A stretch of DNA of 48,282 bases from Halobellus inordinatus (GTDB lineage: Archaea; Halobacteriota; Halobacteria; Halobacteriales; Haloferacaceae). A program made the position numbers and the translations under genes. Below the pieces are notes generated by a model that saw only the letters and a list, made by a program, of their open reading frames with translations, did not search any database and was not told where the DNA came from. Below are positions 1 to 8,828 of this stretch, one piece after another. The stretch covers positions 1 through 48,282 of the forward strand of contig NZ_JANHAV010000013.1 of the NCBI RefSeq assembly GCF_024464655.1. Direction: 5' to 3'. Each line of letters opens with the position of its first letter. The first letter of the stretch is position 1.

Positions 1-267
1 ATGCAGATCAACGAAGGTGCCAGTCGGCACTGGCACCTTCTGATGGCTGCCTACAGTCTCGTTCGTCTTGATCCTGAGTCGAGCGCCTTGGGGACGGTTC
101 GCTCGAAAGCGTCATCGCTTCGAGCGAGCCTCGAACACTCCCTGAAAGAAACCGTGTACAATCTCCTCTCGTGGGTTCGAGACAACGATGATCGTGGCGT
201 CGATGACCTCATGGAAGAGATCGACCACCTCTTCGTTCACTCAACCGCCGCTAACGTGCAAAGCTGA
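1..267 (+). CDS. IS701-like transposase, C-terminal fragment
   Basis: This is the last 88 residues or so of a DDE transposase, open at the window edge. The reading frame runs through residue 88 and its TGA stop lies inside the right terminal inverted repeat, which is usual for compact insertion sequences. The charged, helical tail has no catalytic residues. I assign it by context: the repeat at 253-268 matches the start of the transposase element at the far end of the window. The family (IS701 or IS4-like) is judged by resemblance of that N-terminal part, so the subfamily is uncertain. Whether both fragments come from one copy or two cannot be decided here. Confidence 0.7.
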   Translation: MQINEGASRHWHLLMAAYSLVRLDPESSALGTVRSKASSLRASLEHSLKETVYNLLSWVRDNDDRGVDDLMEEIDHLFVHSTAANVQS

Positions 268-268
268 G
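253..268. repeat. Right terminal inverted repeat of the IS
   Basis: The 16 bases aacgtgcaaagctgag are the exact reverse complement of ctcagctttgcacgtt at 47883-47898. This fixes the right end of the element at 268. The bases outside (atcct) do not match those outside the left end (tacta), so no target duplication is visible between the two ends. Confidence 0.8.
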
Positions 269-280
269 ATCCTTAACTAA

Positions 281-676
281 ACACGACCATTCAGTAGCGG
301 GCCAAGCTTTTCCGACCACACGGATCGGTTCTTAGACATTGTCGCTGACAGTTCCAACGATGCGAAGCGACGGGATGCGCTGGACAAATTAGCACGTCAG
401 GAGGACGGCGATACGGCGCTGGCGTATTGTGTTGTGGACAAATCCCTCCACGGAGGAGATCATTTCATCCGTGAAGAAGCGATTGAGAAGATGGAATATA
501 TGCGAGCCGAAGAAGAGCTGGATAAGCTGCTTGATGACAATATCGACGATCGGTATAAACTTGCAGCAATTGAGGCACTCGGCTCAATCGGGGCTGATGG
601 GAAGTTGGGCGAGATTGCTCACCACTTCGATGGCAAAAACGAGAAGTTGAGTCGCAAAGCCTTCCAGTACCTCTAG
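281..676 (+). pseudogene. HEAT-repeat protein remnant next to the IS end
   Basis: An open frame from 281 to 676 encodes about 131 residues of alternating amphipathic helices. Its pattern is typical of HEAT repeats: KRRDALDKLA, REEAIEKM, YKLAAIEALGSIG. No ATG lies at the start; the first possible start codon is GTG at 434, in the middle of the repeat. The helical pattern clearly continues upstream of it to about 320. A stop at 278-280 lies only 10 bases beyond the insertion-sequence end. I therefore read it as a 5'-truncated gene. HEAT repeats bind proteins, and no substrate can be inferred. Confidence 0.55.
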
Positions 677-749
677 CGACACCCCCTGCCTTCCATCCAG
701 CGGTCATTTTTCCAAGCAATAAATGTGTTCTGATGATTAATTTGAAGCT

Positions 750-1226
750 ATGGATGAGGTTTTTCCCAATCTCTATGTTGGAACATTGAGTGATGCGGGT
801 GACCGCTCTCTGCTTCAAGAGCATAGTGTTGACAGAGTTGTTTCGTTGACGTACGGGGACCCTGAGTCTGGGTTCCCTGACTTTGTTTCAGTTTTTCAGT
901 GTGCGATGATGGATGGGCCTCGAAACGACGTCGACGTGTTCCGAGAAGCGGTTGACCACGTTGTGTCTGGCCTAGAGTCTGGCGAGACTGTGTTGGTGCA
1001 TTGTAGTCGTGGTGCTTCTCGTAGTGTTTGTGTTGCTGGTACAGCCGCTGCTATTCATACGGAGATTCAGGTGGAGACTGCTCTGTTGCGGGTGGTTGAA
1101 CGTCGGAATGGTAGCGAGCCGCATAACGAGCTGGTCCAGAATGCCGTGCAGACCCATCAGGAGTTAGCTGAAATAGACGCTCTACACTCAAAGACTGAAC
1201 GTCGTCACTGTGAGCGAGTAGAGTAG
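750..1226 (+). CDS. Dual-specificity protein phosphatase family protein
   Basis: A 158-residue protein with the cysteine phosphatase signature HCSRGASRS at residues 84-92 (nucleophile C85, phosphate-binding R91) and an Asp in MMDGP near residue 55 that could be the general acid. It starts with the segment VFPNLYVGTLSDA, typical of DSP phosphatases. Such enzymes dephosphorylate Tyr or Ser/Thr in proteins, and sometimes RNA or lipids, through a phosphocysteine intermediate. The next gene downstream on the same strand is a PPP-like phosphatase 110 bases away, so two unrelated phosphatases sit in tandem. There is no Shine-Dalgarno sequence before ATG 750, which fits a leaderless mRNA. Confidence 0.85.
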   Translation: MDEVFPNLYVGTLSDAGDRSLLQEHSVDRVVSLTYGDPESGFPDFVSVFQCAMMDGPRNDVDVFREAVDHVVSGLESGETVLVHCSRGASRSVCVAGTAAAIHTEIQVETALLRVVERRNGSEPHNELVQNAVQTHQELAEIDALHSKTERRHCERVE

Positions 1227-1336
1227 GGAGGTAGAGTAGGATAGGGTCGGACAGTTCACGGTTTTCGATGTTGTTGAGTGAACACATATCGTCGAAACAA
1301 CGATACCGACAGCACGACAGTAAATAGATAGCTCTT

Positions 1337-2194
1337 ATGAGTTCCCATCCCCCAGCAGTTGACGCCGTATCCGGAACACCACGAATCGTCCACATTAGCG
1401 ACCTTCACGGATATCTTACGGACGCTCGCAGTGCCCTCACAACAATCGGTGAAACCGATCAGTACCCTCCGCTTGTAACGAGTGACAACGATGGGCGACT
1501 CCACTGGGCAAGGAACGAGTATGTCCTCATCGTTAACGGCGACGTCGTAGACCGAGGGCCAGCAAGCAAGGAGTGTTTGCAACTCGTGTGGCGTCTCCAA
1601 CGCGAGGCACCACCGGGACGTGTTCGCTACCACCTCGGAAACCATGAGTTAGCGATCTTACTCCCGACGTTCGTCCATTGGCCACGGGCTTATTCAACCA
1701 CTCTCAGCGACGAGGAACAGAGGGCGTTCCTCACTCGTGTGGCTGAGGGGGATGTGACAGTAGCGTATGAAGGCTATGAGTACACATACAGCCACGCCGG
1801 TCGCAACAAAGCGTTCCAAGCCGCTGACGTCAACGCCCAGGCCCAAGCTGCTGCGAGCGAACTCTTAGCCGAGGGGTTCGACCAAGCAACACAAAAGCGG
1901 ATTGCGTCGCATTACGCCACAGTCTGTCAACTCGGTCGCAACGGCGGTCGAGGAGCCGACGCCGGTCTCTGCTGGATGGACTTCGCGCATCTTGAGCCAT
2001 CAGCTCCGCCACAGGTCGTCGGCCACTCAAAACGCTTGAAGCCCGTTCGGAAAGGGAACGTCGTCTGCGGGAATGTGATCCGTGCGAATAATGGCACTCC
2101 TGGCGGTGAAGGAGTCTTAATCGAAGAGCCAACAGGGCTTACAGCGATTCGACGTTCACCCGATGGCGGAGTACGCGTGGCACATAATATATGA
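1337..2194 (+). CDS. PPP-type metallophosphoesterase (Ser/Thr phosphatase-like)
   Basis: A 285-residue calcineurin-like phosphoesterase with the metal-binding motifs in order: SDLHG (residues 21-25), GDVVDRG (68-74), GNHE (101-104), SHAG (152-155) and VVGHS near residue 230. This set is typical of PPP protein phosphatases and diadenosine tetraphosphatases, which use a two-metal centre. The first motif is SDLHG where most PPP enzymes have GDxHG. The substrate is unknown; protein phosphate or a dinucleoside polyphosphate are both possible. It follows the DSP phosphatase on the same strand but with a 110-base gap, so it probably has its own promoter. Confidence 0.85.
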   Translation: MSSHPPAVDAVSGTPRIVHISDLHGYLTDARSALTTIGETDQYPPLVTSDNDGRLHWARNEYVLIVNGDVVDRGPASKECLQLVWRLQREAPPGRVRYHLGNHELAILLPTFVHWPRAYSTTLSDEEQRAFLTRVAEGDVTVAYEGYEYTYSHAGRNKAFQAADVNAQAQAAASELLAEGFDQATQKRIASHYATVCQLGRNGGRGADAGLCWMDFAHLEPSAPPQVVGHSKRLKPVRKGNVVCGNVIRANNGTPGGEGVLIEEPTGLTAIRRSPDGGVRVAHNI

Positions 2195-2240
2195 GTAATG
2201 AGTAGGTAATGGGGCTCCTCTACAGATACGCAAGGCGGGT

Positions 2241-2280
2241 GCCTCAGGGCTTGACCTCAAGACGATTCACTGTCGGCGAC
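2241..2280 (+). repeat. Conserved element resembling an IS605-type end
   Basis: The segment cctcagggcttgacc followed by gacgattcac closely resembles the reverse complement of the hairpin element at 14482-14510 (cggggcttgacc ... gaggcgattcac). It lies in the gap between two convergent genes. I know this type of sequence as common next to IS200/IS605 tnpB genes in haloarchaea, from memory. No tnpB gene is present here. Confidence 0.3.
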
Positions 2281-2351
2281 TATGGTATTCTCCCACGGTG
2301 GATCCGTACGAAGGTGTCTTCATTGAGAGGGGTTCGTATTGTTCGGATGGA

Positions 2352-3416
2352 TTATGCTATCCGTCCATATGTATTCGTATACCACTCGATAAATCGCTCA
2401 ATCCCGGTCTCGAGATCGACACGTGGTGACCAATCAAGCGTCTCATTGGCACGTGTCGTATCTGTGATGTAGACTCGTTGGTCCCCTTGCCTCCAATCCT
2501 CGAATGTCACATCGATTTCTCGCCCTTCGATGTCGCTTAATCGTTCAAGAACCTCTAGGAGTGAGACCGAGCGGTTTGGTCCTCCACCAATATTGTATAC
2601 TGACGGCTTTCCGGCCGGATCAGACAGAAATGCGTCGTAGGCTCGAATAAGATCATCGACAAACAAGACGTCACGTACTTGCTTCCCATCTCCATAGACC
2701 GTTATTTGATTATCACGAATGGCGCTGAGAATGAAGTGTGCAAGCCATCCCTGTTCTTCTGTACCAAATTGTCGGGGACCATAGATACAGCTCATCCGAA
2801 AGGCAGCAGCGTCAACGATACCACGTTGAGCGTAGTCTTGGATATAGAGATCAGCTGCTAGTTTCGAGGTGCCGTAAGGTGTATGCTTCGTATTATCTAC
2901 CGGAAACGACTCTGGAATGCCGTCGGCGTATTGGGGACTATCGAATTGATATCGGGTATCAGCTTCTTTGACAGGAATTTCGTTGACGTTTTCGCCGTAG
3001 ACTTTGTTTGTGGAGGCAAATACGACTGCTGGATTTGTGCTCGCAGCGCGTGCCGCTTCGAGTATATTGAGGGTGCCTCTTGCGTTGATGTCAAAATCAC
3101 GGCGCGGGTTTCGGAGGCTTTCAGTTACGGCTACCTGACCAGCTGTGTGGATAATAGCATCGTGGCCGTCGACGAGATCGACCATCCGATCAGCGTCTCT
3201 GATGTCAGCCTCAACAAGCGCGATGTCGGGACAGTTGTCAGATAAATACTGCCAATTGTGTTTCGTAGTGTTTGCTCGCCCTGGCTCGTCGGCGATCATT
3301 TGTTCCCGGGAGCGGGAGTCGACAACAGTGACATCTACCCCTTTCGCATTATAATATGCCGCTGCGTGGCTGCCGACGAACCCTGCGCCCCCTGTGATAA
3401 GTACGTGCTCCACCAT
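2352..3416 (-). CDS. NAD-dependent epimerase, CDP-tyvelose/paratose 2-epimerase type
   Basis: A 354-residue extended SDR. It has the Rossmann motif GGAGFVG (residues 9-15), the active-site segment STNKVYG (135-141) and the YGTSK catalytic Tyr181/Lys185. The stretch HTPYGTSKLAADLY and the block around RMSCIYGPRQFG are characteristic of CDP-paratose 2-epimerase (tyvelose epimerase), which inverts C2 of a CDP-dideoxyhexose. Relatives act on other NDP-sugars, so the true substrate may differ, as no CDP-glucose pathway genes are visible nearby. It probably supplies an activated sugar to the glycosyltransferases of this region. The C-terminus is complete and the ATG at 3416 is preceded by an AT-rich promoter region. 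Confidence 0.8.
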   Translation of the reverse strand: MVEHVLITGGAGFVGSHAAAYYNAKGVDVTVVDSRSREQMIADEPGRANTTKHNWQYLSDNCPDIALVEADIRDADRMVDLVDGHDAIIHTAGQVAVTESLRNPRRDFDINARGTLNILEAARAASTNPAVVFASTNKVYGENVNEIPVKEADTRYQFDSPQYADGIPESFPVDNTKHTPYGTSKLAADLYIQDYAQRGIVDAAAFRMSCIYGPRQFGTEEQGWLAHFILSAIRDNQITVYGDGKQVRDVLFVDDLIRAYDAFLSDPAGKPSVYNIGGGPNRSVSLLEVLERLSDIEGREIDVTFEDWRQGDQRVYITDTTRANETLDWSPRVDLETGIERFIEWYTNTYGRIA

Positions 3417-3603
3417 TTGCTTATTACATCAAATCCTACAGGGGTAGGCGTGAAAATAGTTCGGCGTTGTTGACATCCTCCGTGCAGTGACTGAGGCACC
3501 GTCCATCGGTTCCAGTCCCGGAGTATTCGCCTCAACCGCCTGTAAGGACTGGATCATCGAAAGCTAAAAGAATTGTATTTGCTATATCGTTTATACCAAC
3601 TCA

Positions 3604-4707
3604 ATGAGAGACGAATATGTAGGATCGGCAACGTTCGCGGACGTTGCAGAGCTACGGCGATTCTGTGGCCCCATCGATGAGACCATCCAGCAGGAACTCA
3701 ACCGGGGAGCGTACAACCTTGACACTGTACTTGATTCCAAAACGAGAGGAGAACTACACCGGGCTGTGAATTCGTCCCTACCTGTCGTAGATTCACTATC
3801 AGCAGATCTGACGATTGAGGTTGAAAAAGGGTTATCCAAGCTCACATTTCGGATGGAAGAAACAGAGTTAGAGGTAGATAACCCAGTCGGGATTTGGGCG
3901 TGTCGATGTGACGATCCGACCGAGAGTGACTGTCCAATACATACACATCCTCACGGTGATGCTGTTTTTAATACACTCACTGAAGACATCATTCGGGTTC
4001 ACTACGACGGAATTGATATCTGGTGGGTTGTGACGCCGTCGTTGTTTCCATTATCGAGGGATCCGATCTATGCTTACGAAAATCTGCTTGCCGATGGGAT
4101 CGCGACAGCGAATATATCGTCAGTTTTAGATATTGGTTGCGGAACCGGATTTCTCGGCACAAGTATCGCAGCGAGTAATCCAAACGTCGAAGCAGTCCGA
4201 TTTGGAGATCAGCTTCTGATGCCGGTTATGATCAGTAAGCTCAATCAGCAACGCAACAACCCAGATCAGTCGTGTTACCCTGCATTAACGGATGGATTCA
4301 ACGCTCAAATTGGGTGGGATCACCAACCAACCAAATTGGCGGATGTCTGTGTTTGTAATCCCCCGTATCTTCCCGTAGCAGACGGTGAGGTCAAAACCGA
4401 GTTCTCTCCTGGATTCGTCGACTCTGGGCTATTAGAGGAAGTTATTCGTCGTGGCGATGATGTCGCAGACACCGTCTATCTTCATATCTCTGACCTAGCC
4501 CGGTCGGAAGCTGCTGAAGCTGCAGCGGAATATAACGCGGAGCTAAACGTTGTTGGTGAAAAACGGACTGTCCCGTTTCGGCTCACTGCCGCACTCGATT
4601 CTCCCACCTATGTTGAACACCTACTTGACTGCGGTTTACAAGAGCGCCGCGCCGACAAGTACCAGTACTGGCACGACCTAGCTACCTACCGTATTGACTA
4701 TAACTGA
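3604..4707 (+). CDS. Class I SAM methyltransferase with N-terminal Cys/His-rich domain
   Basis: A 367-residue protein. The C-terminal half carries the SAM-binding motif VLDIGCGTG (residues 174-182) and NPPY (252-255). NPPY is the motif of HemK/PrmC glutamine methyltransferases and of N6-adenine methyltransferases. The first 130 residues form a separate domain with a compact cluster C100, C102, C110, H113, H115, H117, which could hold a metal ion. The family of that domain is not recognised. The gene starts a rightward run with a glycosyltransferase and the transaldolase homologue, so methylation of a glycan or small sugar is plausible, but modification of a protein cannot be excluded. Confidence 0.7.
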   Translation: MRDEYVGSATFADVAELRRFCGPIDETIQQELNRGAYNLDTVLDSKTRGELHRAVNSSLPVVDSLSADLTIEVEKGLSKLTFRMEETELEVDNPVGIWACRCDDPTESDCPIHTHPHGDAVFNTLTEDIIRVHYDGIDIWWVVTPSLFPLSRDPIYAYENLLADGIATANISSVLDIGCGTGFLGTSIAASNPNVEAVRFGDQLLMPVMISKLNQQRNNPDQSCYPALTDGFNAQIGWDHQPTKLADVCVCNPPYLPVADGEVKTEFSPGFVDSGLLEEVIRRGDDVADTVYLHISDLARSEAAEAAAEYNAELNVVGEKRTVPFRLTAALDSPTYVEHLLDCGLQERRADKYQYWHDLATYRIDYN

Positions 4708-4840
4708 CTTCCTTTTCTACCCTACTCGTTCGCGTTGTTTGATCTGTGAGAAAAAGGGTCTTAGCGCCTCAATTCAGGTAAATCACGGTTGAGAACAATC
4801 TGCTATGCTACAGTAGCAGGAGACCCTGGAAAACGGCGGA

Positions 4841-4848
4841 TTTTTTAT
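4841..4848 (+). promoter_or_regulatory. Putative TATA box for the glycosyltransferase gene
   Basis: The run tttttt followed by at is centred about 27 bases before the ATG at 4871, the usual TATA position for a leaderless haloarchaeal transcript. Confidence 0.4.
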
Positions 4849-4870
4849 GTGGACGTAAGTCTGTCAGGGT

Positions 4871-6001
4871 ATGACTTCCACACTCTTTATTCACGTACAA
4901 GATGTCCCTCTCACCGAGACAGACGCCGCCACCGAGAGCTTCGATAACAGCCTCTTTGCAGACCTCGTTGGTGCTGACGTGGGGTTCCCCGTGACTATCA
5001 ACGGAGACACTTTTCTTGAACGTGACCCAGGCGGCAACCCTCCACACCGTGGTCACTACCGTGGTGCGTACTCCCAGATCAGTTCCGCCTACCACGAAAA
5101 TTTCTGTGTGACCGCCGATGCACTTCTCACGGACCGTGTGAAGTTGCTTGATGATACAGTCGTTTCTATTGAAGATTATGACGCCATCGTCGTCGGCCAC
5201 TACTGGGCATATAATTACTATATTCTATATTTACTCGAACAGTATCCGGAGAAGTCAATCATTGGAATCCAAGAAGAATCAGTACAAGACGTCTCGCGGT
5301 ATTCATCACTGCTGTCAGTGTATCACCGCCGAGTCTTAGACAACATAGATGGGTACATCGTGGAAAATGACCAGTTTGAGCAGTACGTCCGACAATTCAC
5401 CGATGACGTACTCAGGGTTCCGCTGCACGTTCCAGAGGGACAATTCGAGTCTGTCACAGGATCCAATACTCGGACAGGAGAGGTTTGTCTCGGCATCACT
5501 TCTTGGAACATCGACTTCTCGAACTTTTATACGAATATCGCAGTTCTCGACCGGCTTCGAGATGATGGCTATCAGCTTAATGGGGAGCTGTTGGGCGTGC
5601 AGGATTTCCAAAAACGGATGACGGCAGACTATGATGAAATTGAGTTCGTGACGACGACAGGGTATGTCGAATCTAACTTTTATGAGTACATCTCACAATA
5701 CGAATTCGGGATCCACTTGACCACAAGAGCAACCTCGGGTCGCGTCTCTGCAGAATTCGCTGGGGTTGGTGTTCCCCTCATTGGGAATAAGAACAATGAC
5801 TTACAGCAGCGGTGCTGGCCAGACCTCAGTATTGACCCATTTGATATTGATTCCGCAATTGAACTCGGGACTCGGTTGCTAGAAGATGACGCCTTCTACG
5901 ACCAGTGCGTGCAACGAGCGTCCGAGACGGTCCAAGAACTGCAGAACTATGAAGAGACTGCTACCGAGGTGAATGCCTTTCTTAACAGCGTCGCGAATTA
6001 G
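4871..6001 (+). CDS. GT-B glycosyltransferase (GT4-like)
   Basis: A 376-residue protein with the two-domain look of GT-B enzymes. An N-terminal half ends in DAIVVGHYWAYN and IIGIQEES; a C-terminal half has an ATSGRVSAEFAGVGVPLIG segment (near residues 290-310), which corresponds to the donor-binding region of GT4 enzymes. There is no membrane segment, so it probably works on the cytoplasmic face, adding a sugar to a lipid-linked or nucleotide-linked acceptor. Donor and acceptor cannot be read from the sequence. The transaldolase homologue follows 86 bases downstream on the same strand. Confidence 0.65.
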   Translation: MTSTLFIHVQDVPLTETDAATESFDNSLFADLVGADVGFPVTINGDTFLERDPGGNPPHRGHYRGAYSQISSAYHENFCVTADALLTDRVKLLDDTVVSIEDYDAIVVGHYWAYNYYILYLLEQYPEKSIIGIQEESVQDVSRYSSLLSVYHRRVLDNIDGYIVENDQFEQYVRQFTDDVLRVPLHVPEGQFESVTGSNTRTGEVCLGITSWNIDFSNFYTNIAVLDRLRDDGYQLNGELLGVQDFQKRMTADYDEIEFVTTTGYVESNFYEYISQYEFGIHLTTRATSGRVSAEFAGVGVPLIGNKNNDLQQRCWPDLSIDPFDIDSAIELGTRLLEDDAFYDQCVQRASETVQELQNYEETATEVNAFLNSVAN

Positions 6002-6087
6002 CCAATGACAGTCAAACAAATCCTCCAAAGTGTGATATAACCAATACGTAGTTTTACTAACCGACGCTCTTACGTGTCAACCGGAAG

Positions 6088-6747
6088 ATGAAGATATTTG
6101 CTGACACTGCTGATGTCGAAGCCATTCGAGAGGCCCACGCCTGTGGGTTCATCGACGGGGTAACGACAAATCCTCAGCTCGTTGCAGATACTGACCAAAG
6201 TTACGAAGCGGTCGTGCGTGGGATTGACGAATTTCTTGAGGGACCGATCAGCGTACAAGTCACCGCGAGCAGTGAAGCGGGGATGATCGAGCAGGCCCGG
6301 GAGTTCGACACGTGGGGAGACGATATCGCAATTAAAATCCCAATGACAAAACCGGGGTTAAAGGCACTGGATACTCTCAGCGATGAGGGATACAAAACGA
6401 ACGCAACGGTTCTATTCTCTCCAGTCCAAGCGTTATTCGCTGCTAAAAATGGCGCAACCTTTGTCTCTCCGTGGTGGGGGGATGCCAACGACGCTGGTTT
6501 CAACGGATTCGATCTTGTTCGGGACGTCATTGAGATATACGACAGCTACGATTTCGATACGGAAGTGCTCGTAGCAAGTATTCGAAACCCACGCTATGTG
6601 GCTGAATCCGCAAAAATCGGAGCTGACATCGCAACAATTCCTCCCTTTGTCTTCGATATGTTCTGGGAGAATCCGATGACGGGTGCGTTCATCGATAATA
6701 TAATGGACCACTGGGGTGACAGAGGCGATCCTGCTGAAGGTGCCTGA
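6088..6747 (+). CDS. Transaldolase / fructose-6-phosphate aldolase homologue
   Basis: A 219-residue short-type transaldolase (the MipB/TalC/FSA size). The Schiff-base lysine is K83 in IKIP. D6 (FADTA) and N28 (TTNP) are in place. Compared from memory with E. coli FSA, Q57 matches the Gln59 that marks aldolases rather than transaldolases. The equivalent of Tyr131 is W129, and the phosphate-binding Arg134 is replaced by D132 in SPWWGD. This suggests a C-C lyase or ligase acting on an altered, perhaps unphosphorylated, substrate. No transketolase is nearby. It sits among glycan genes, so it may build or cleave an unusual sugar. A weak TATA-like tttactaa lies about 30 bases upstream. Confidence 0.8.
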   Translation: MKIFADTADVEAIREAHACGFIDGVTTNPQLVADTDQSYEAVVRGIDEFLEGPISVQVTASSEAGMIEQAREFDTWGDDIAIKIPMTKPGLKALDTLSDEGYKTNATVLFSPVQALFAAKNGATFVSPWWGDANDAGFNGFDLVRDVIEIYDSYDFDTEVLVASIRNPRYVAESAKIGADIATIPPFVFDMFWENPMTGAFIDNIMDHWGDRGDPAEGA

Positions 6748-6765
6748 TAACCTCTACAAATCGTG

Positions 6766-6822
6766 AACTACCCCTGCCTACTCGCTCGCGCTGACGCGCT
6801 CGCTGCTTGAAGAAGGGGTCTT
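6766..6822. repeat. Dispersed haloarchaeal repeat, transposon-associated type
   Basis: The segment aactacccctg ... ctcgctcgcgctgacgcgct ... gaagaaggggtctt contains outward-matching accccT/aggggt arms. It resembles the diverged stretches at about 4721-4772 and 14424-14480. I recall such sequences next to IS200/IS605 elements in haloarchaea. It fills much of the gap between convergent genes and could also act as a transcription end. Confidence 0.3.
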
Positions 6823-6885
6823 GCCCGCCTGGGTTTAAATAAAATACCAAAGCCGAGTACCCCTCCACCGTGACGGGGTAATCAT

Positions 6886-7653
6886 TCACTCTTGGAAGGA
6901 GACAATCGGTGCCTGACCACCATCGACGCGGAGTTCGTGTCCATTGATGTAGTCACTTGCAGGGGCTGCGAGAAATGCAGCGGCTTCAGCGATCTCTTCC
7001 GGCTCAGCAAACCTACCTAACGGGTTCTGATCGGTAATGCGTTCTCGCTGGGTAGGAGATAAATCCGCGGTCATTCTCGTTTTTGCATGTCCTGGTGCAA
7101 CGGCGTTAACTCGAATCCCGAACTGACCAAGTTCGAGAGCGAGGTTTTTAGTCAGTCCGAGAAGTCCGAATTTCGCCACATCATATTGAGGTGTGAATCC
7201 CACTCCGTTTTTTGTATGTATTGAGGTGATATTGATGATCTTCCCGTATTCCTGCTCAGTCATCCCACTGAGCACGTGTTTAATACAGTATATCGAACCC
7301 CAGAGATGTGTCTCGAGATGGTTCGACCACAACTCGTCATCTGGCTCTGCTATCATTGGGGCCGCACCACTTACTCCAGCGTTATTCACCAGAATATCAA
7401 CATTCCCGTATTTTTGTTCAGTCTCTTCGACCATCGCTTCAACCGCCGCCTCATCAGTAATGTCTGCTGCGATTGTATGTGCGGAGCCACCGTTCTCAGT
7501 AATCGCTGTGACCGTCTCCTCTGCGGGCCCACGTTCAATGTCGTTGACAACTACTTTTGCACCGTTCGCTGCGAGTGTCGTTGCGATCGCACGGCCGTTT
7601 CCTCGTCCTGCTCCTGTTACGAGGGCGACCTTCTTGGAAAGATCGACGTCCAT
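6886..7653 (-). CDS. SDR-family NAD(P)-dependent oxidoreductase
   Basis: A 255-residue classical short-chain dehydrogenase. It has the cofactor motif GAGRGNG (residues 14-20), NNAG (90-93), and catalytic S144, Y157 and K161 (YDVAK). The C-terminus has the usual DYINGHELRVDGG block. Members include 3-oxoacyl-ACP reductases and glucose or sugar-alcohol dehydrogenases, and the substrate is not deducible. It lies 89 bases downstream of a Gfo/Idh/MocA dehydrogenase on the same strand, so the two may act in sequence on one sugar-derived substrate. Confidence 0.8.
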   Translation of the reverse strand: MDVDLSKKVALVTGAGRGNGRAIATTLAANGAKVVVNDIERGPAEETVTAITENGGSAHTIAADITDEAAVEAMVEETEQKYGNVDILVNNAGVSGAAPMIAEPDDELWSNHLETHLWGSIYCIKHVLSGMTEQEYGKIINITSIHTKNGVGFTPQYDVAKFGLLGLTKNLALELGQFGIRVNAVAPGHAKTRMTADLSPTQRERITDQNPLGRFAEPEEIAEAAAFLAAPASDYINGHELRVDGGQAPIVSFQE

Positions 7654-7742
7654 CGTACGAAACTATCTGGCATCCAATATAATTTCCCTGAATCGAGGCG
7701 CGAAGGCTTATCCTCAACGGACGAGCGAAGCGAGCAGGTCCG

Positions 7743-8828
7743 CTAGGCTAGTTTACGAGAGTCAACAAGTATGGGGTCACCAGATTCGATCGCTTCGTAC
7801 AGTGCATCGACAACGTACATATCCACTAACCCGTGTTCTCCATCTGCATATAGAGCCGTTCCAGAGAGCACGTGATCGGCGAAATACGCAAACTCCTCAG
7901 TCATTTCGTTGACCCATTCAGAATCGAACGCAGCGCTTGCTCCTCCGCGTTCAACAGTGAGATCTGTTTCCATCTGAAACGCAGGTTCAAAGTTGAGCGA
8001 GCCCTCAGTTCCGATAATTTTGAGTTGACTATCGGAGTACGCGTTTTGGCTCGCTATAAAAGAACCCTGTACGCCGTCATCAAACTTAATCATAAATGAA
8101 GTTCTCTCATCCGGTAGGTCATCAAATGCTTCATTGGGCGATTTTCCCCAAGCAGTCACCTTAGATGGGCTTGCATCCAGTAAGAACCGGGTTGTGTTTA
8201 TCAGGTAGACGCCAATATCAGTTAGTGTTGTTCCGGGGCCAACCAAATCCGAATTTAATCGCCACTGGTCTGGGTTTGGGAACGTGTCTAATAGGTCTAC
8301 AGTAAAATTCCCAACAACTTGAACTGGAGTACCTATAATTCCTTCCTGGAGAAGAGTGCGTGCACGCCGCACACTTGGATTCGTATGCATACGATAGGCA
8401 ACCATAAGCGGCACATCCTGCTGGCTACAGACATTCACCAACTCTTCAGCACGGTCAACCGTCGCTTCAAGAGGTTTCTCACAGAGAACAGCCTTGCCGT
8501 GGACTGCAGCAGTTCGAACGTGTTCTAAATGAGTTCCGTTTGGGGTTGACACATAGACGGCGTCATATAGCTCAGTAGCTTTTCCACTATCATATTCTTG
8601 ATAATCAATAAATTCGTACTGCTCTGATCCGTTGATGTGCTGCTGAGCCCTTGATTTATCACCCGTGACAATAACAGAAAGTTCACAATGCGGGGCCGAC
8701 TGAATCCCCGGAAGTGCCTGTGTGCGTGCCCAATCACCAGCACCGACGATAGCAAACCGGAGCGTACCTGATGGATCTGTCTTCCAGTCACGACGGGAGA
8801 ATCCTTCAAGAACGCTGGCAAGTTCCAT
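7743..8828 (-). CDS. Gfo/Idh/MocA-family dehydrogenase, xylose-dehydrogenase-like
   Basis: A 361-residue two-domain sugar dehydrogenase. The N-terminal Rossmann motif is VGAGDWAR (residues 28-35) and the signature CEKP is at 116-119. The opening FSRRDW followed by LRFAIVGAG, and the MVAYRM block near residue 140, resemble haloarchaeal D-xylose 1-dehydrogenase (Gfo6/XacA), as far as I recall that family. It likely oxidises a pyranose at C1 or a ring hydroxyl with NADP. In this glycan region it may instead modify an activated sugar. It is the first gene of a leftward pair with the SDR. Confidence 0.75.
   Translation of the reverse strand: MELASVLEGFSRRDWKTDPSGTLRFAIVGAGDWARTQALPGIQSAPHCELSVIVTGDKSRAQQHINGSEQYEFIDYQEYDSGKATELYDAVYVSTPNGTHLEHVRTAAVHGKAVLCEKPLEATVDRAEELVNVCSQQDVPLMVAYRMHTNPSVRRARTLLQEGIIGTPVQVVGNFTVDLLDTFPNPDQWRLNSDLVGPGTTLTDIGVYLINTTRFLLDASPSKVTAWGKSPNEAFDDLPDERTSFMIKFDDGVQGSFIASQNAYSDSQLKIIGTEGSLNFEPAFQMETDLTVERGGASAAFDSEWVNEMTEEFAYFADHVLSGTALYADGEHGLVDMYVVDALYEAIESGDPILVDSRKLA

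Noticed and set aside
2209-2472. Rightward frame overlapping the epimerase gene
   Set aside because: It is antisense to a clear SDR gene, and its first part is the IS605-like repeat.
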